From Acidimicrobiia bacterium (GTDB lineage: Bacteria > Actinomycetota > Acidimicrobiia > Spongiisociales > UBA5794): a stretch of 6,551 bases of DNA. The position numbers and the translations under genes are program-made. The stretch is from NCBI GenBank assembly GCA_013001485.1, contig JABDMN010000165.1, positions 1-6,551 on the forward strand, read 5' to 3'. Every line of letters begins with the position of its first letter. The stretch's first letter is position 1. The notes beneath the pieces are model-generated. The model did no database searches. It had not been told where the DNA came from and saw nothing but the letters and a program-made list of their open reading frames with translations. Below, piece by piece: positions 6,112-6,551 of this stretch.

Positions 6112-6474
6112 GTGATCATCGGTCTGTGGTCCATCCTGCGACGCTTCGGCCAGGCAATCCGACGCGGATGGACCGAACCTGAATTCCGCGGCCTGTTGTC
6201 TCTGGTAGCCGTCGTCGTCGCGGCGGGGACTGTCTTCTACCGCGCTGTCGAGGGATGGCGGTGGCTCGACTCGCTGTACTTCACGGTCATCACCCTCACG
6301 ACGGTGGGGTACGGCGACATCTCACCCAAGACCGACCTCGGCCGCTCGTTCACGATCGTGTTCATCCTCGTCGGCGTAGGCCTGCTTCTCGCCTTCATCG
6401 AGCGAATCGCCCGATACGCGTCCGAGGCAAACGCAGAGGCACGAGAGAAGCGGCGCGGAACCAGGGAAGGCTGA
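6112..6474 (+). CDS. Two-span potassium channel pore protein
   Basis: A 120-residue ion channel subunit, presumably a tetramer in the cytoplasmic membrane. The first span is at about 27-44, the pore helix at about 50-62, the selectivity filter TVGYGD at 64-69 and the second span at about 77-96. The filter is canonical for potassium. The N-terminus (1-26) is basic and probably cytoplasmic, and the C-terminal tail (97-120) is short, charged and rich in Glu, Arg and Ala, possibly helical. There is no RCK/TrkA-N nucleotide-binding domain and no voltage sensor, so gating must come from the pore itself, the short tail or a partner. The gene starts with GTG, has no Shine-Dalgarno sequence, and ends five bases before a probable convergent gene. 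Function as a potassium channel is well supported by the filter; its physiological role is not. Confidence 0.93.
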   Translation: MIIGLWSILRRFGQAIRRGWTEPEFRGLLSLVAVVVAAGTVFYRAVEGWRWLDSLYFTVITLTTVGYGDISPKTDLGRSFTIVFILVGVGLLLAFIERIARYASEANAEAREKRRGTREG

Positions 6475-6479
6475 GAGCG

Positions 6480-6551
6480 TCAGGCCTCGTCGTCGTCCGT
6501 AGTGGACGCGAACGGATCGTTGACGTGCACAGGTGCCTCAACTGGTCGGGG
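6480..6551 (-). CDS. C-terminal end of a probable minus-strand gene, cut by the window edge
   Basis: The minus strand is open for 23 codons from the window edge to a TGA at 6482-6480. The peptide ends VNDPFASTTDDDEA, an acidic tail of the sort often seen at protein ends. The position just five bases after the potassium channel stop, on the opposite strand, is what a convergent neighbour would give, and the remaining sequence would otherwise be empty. Too little is present to name a family, and a short chance open frame is possible in GC-rich DNA. Confidence 0.45.
   Translation of the reverse strand, partial: PRPVEAPVHVNDPFASTTDDDEA

Noticed and set aside
6475..6551. A terminator between the potassium channel and the convergent gene end
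   Set aside because: Only five bases separate the two stops, and I found no convincing GC-rich hairpin with a T-run in this stretch.

Overview
This window looks like ordinary chromosomal DNA from a high-G+C actinobacterium. The evidence is GC-rich third codon positions, frequent GTG starts, several genes with no Shine-Dalgarno sequence, actinobacterial-type lysC-asd genes, and a lipoprotein with a long threonine-only style linker. That linker, together with a basic single-span stub beside a cyclophilin, makes me lean towards Acidimicrobiia. This placement is inference from pattern recognition, not a search result. I see no tRNA, rRNA, CRISPR array, insertion sequence, phage gene or other mobile element.

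The left part (4-2802, minus strand) reads lysC -> asd -> a small four-span membrane protein. LysC (aspartate kinase) and Asd (aspartate-semialdehyde dehydrogenase) catalyse the first two steps from aspartate to lysine, threonine, methionine and diaminopimelate. The two genes overlap by one base (TAATG). The membrane protein follows 31 bases later and is probably in the same transcript. Inside lysC, a strong ribosome binding site sits six bases before an in-frame ATG, exactly where a separate regulatory (beta) subunit would begin.

The divergent control region (2803-2873) separates lysC from a plus-strand gene for a secreted cyclophilin lipoprotein. It holds a perfect 11-bp inverted repeat, and both arms contain TACACT, a good -10 hexamer, one facing each way.

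The right part (2874-6474, plus strand) carries five genes in a row: cyclophilin lipoprotein, a 73-residue basic membrane stub, a PHP-domain phosphoesterase, a six-span sensor histidine kinase without a visible response regulator, and a minimal two-span potassium channel. At least three of the five have a TA-NNN-T hexamer only 6-8 bases before the start codon, which suggests leaderless mRNAs and several separate promoters rather than one operon. The last 72 bases are open on the minus strand and probably encode the C-terminal end of a convergent gene.

No clearly new biological system stands out. The points most worth checking are the internal lysC start, the mirror-image divergent promoter, the recurring leaderless promoter layout, the stand-alone stub that resembles a detached cyclophilin anchor, and the pairing of a histidine kinase bearing a His-rich outer loop with a potassium channel.
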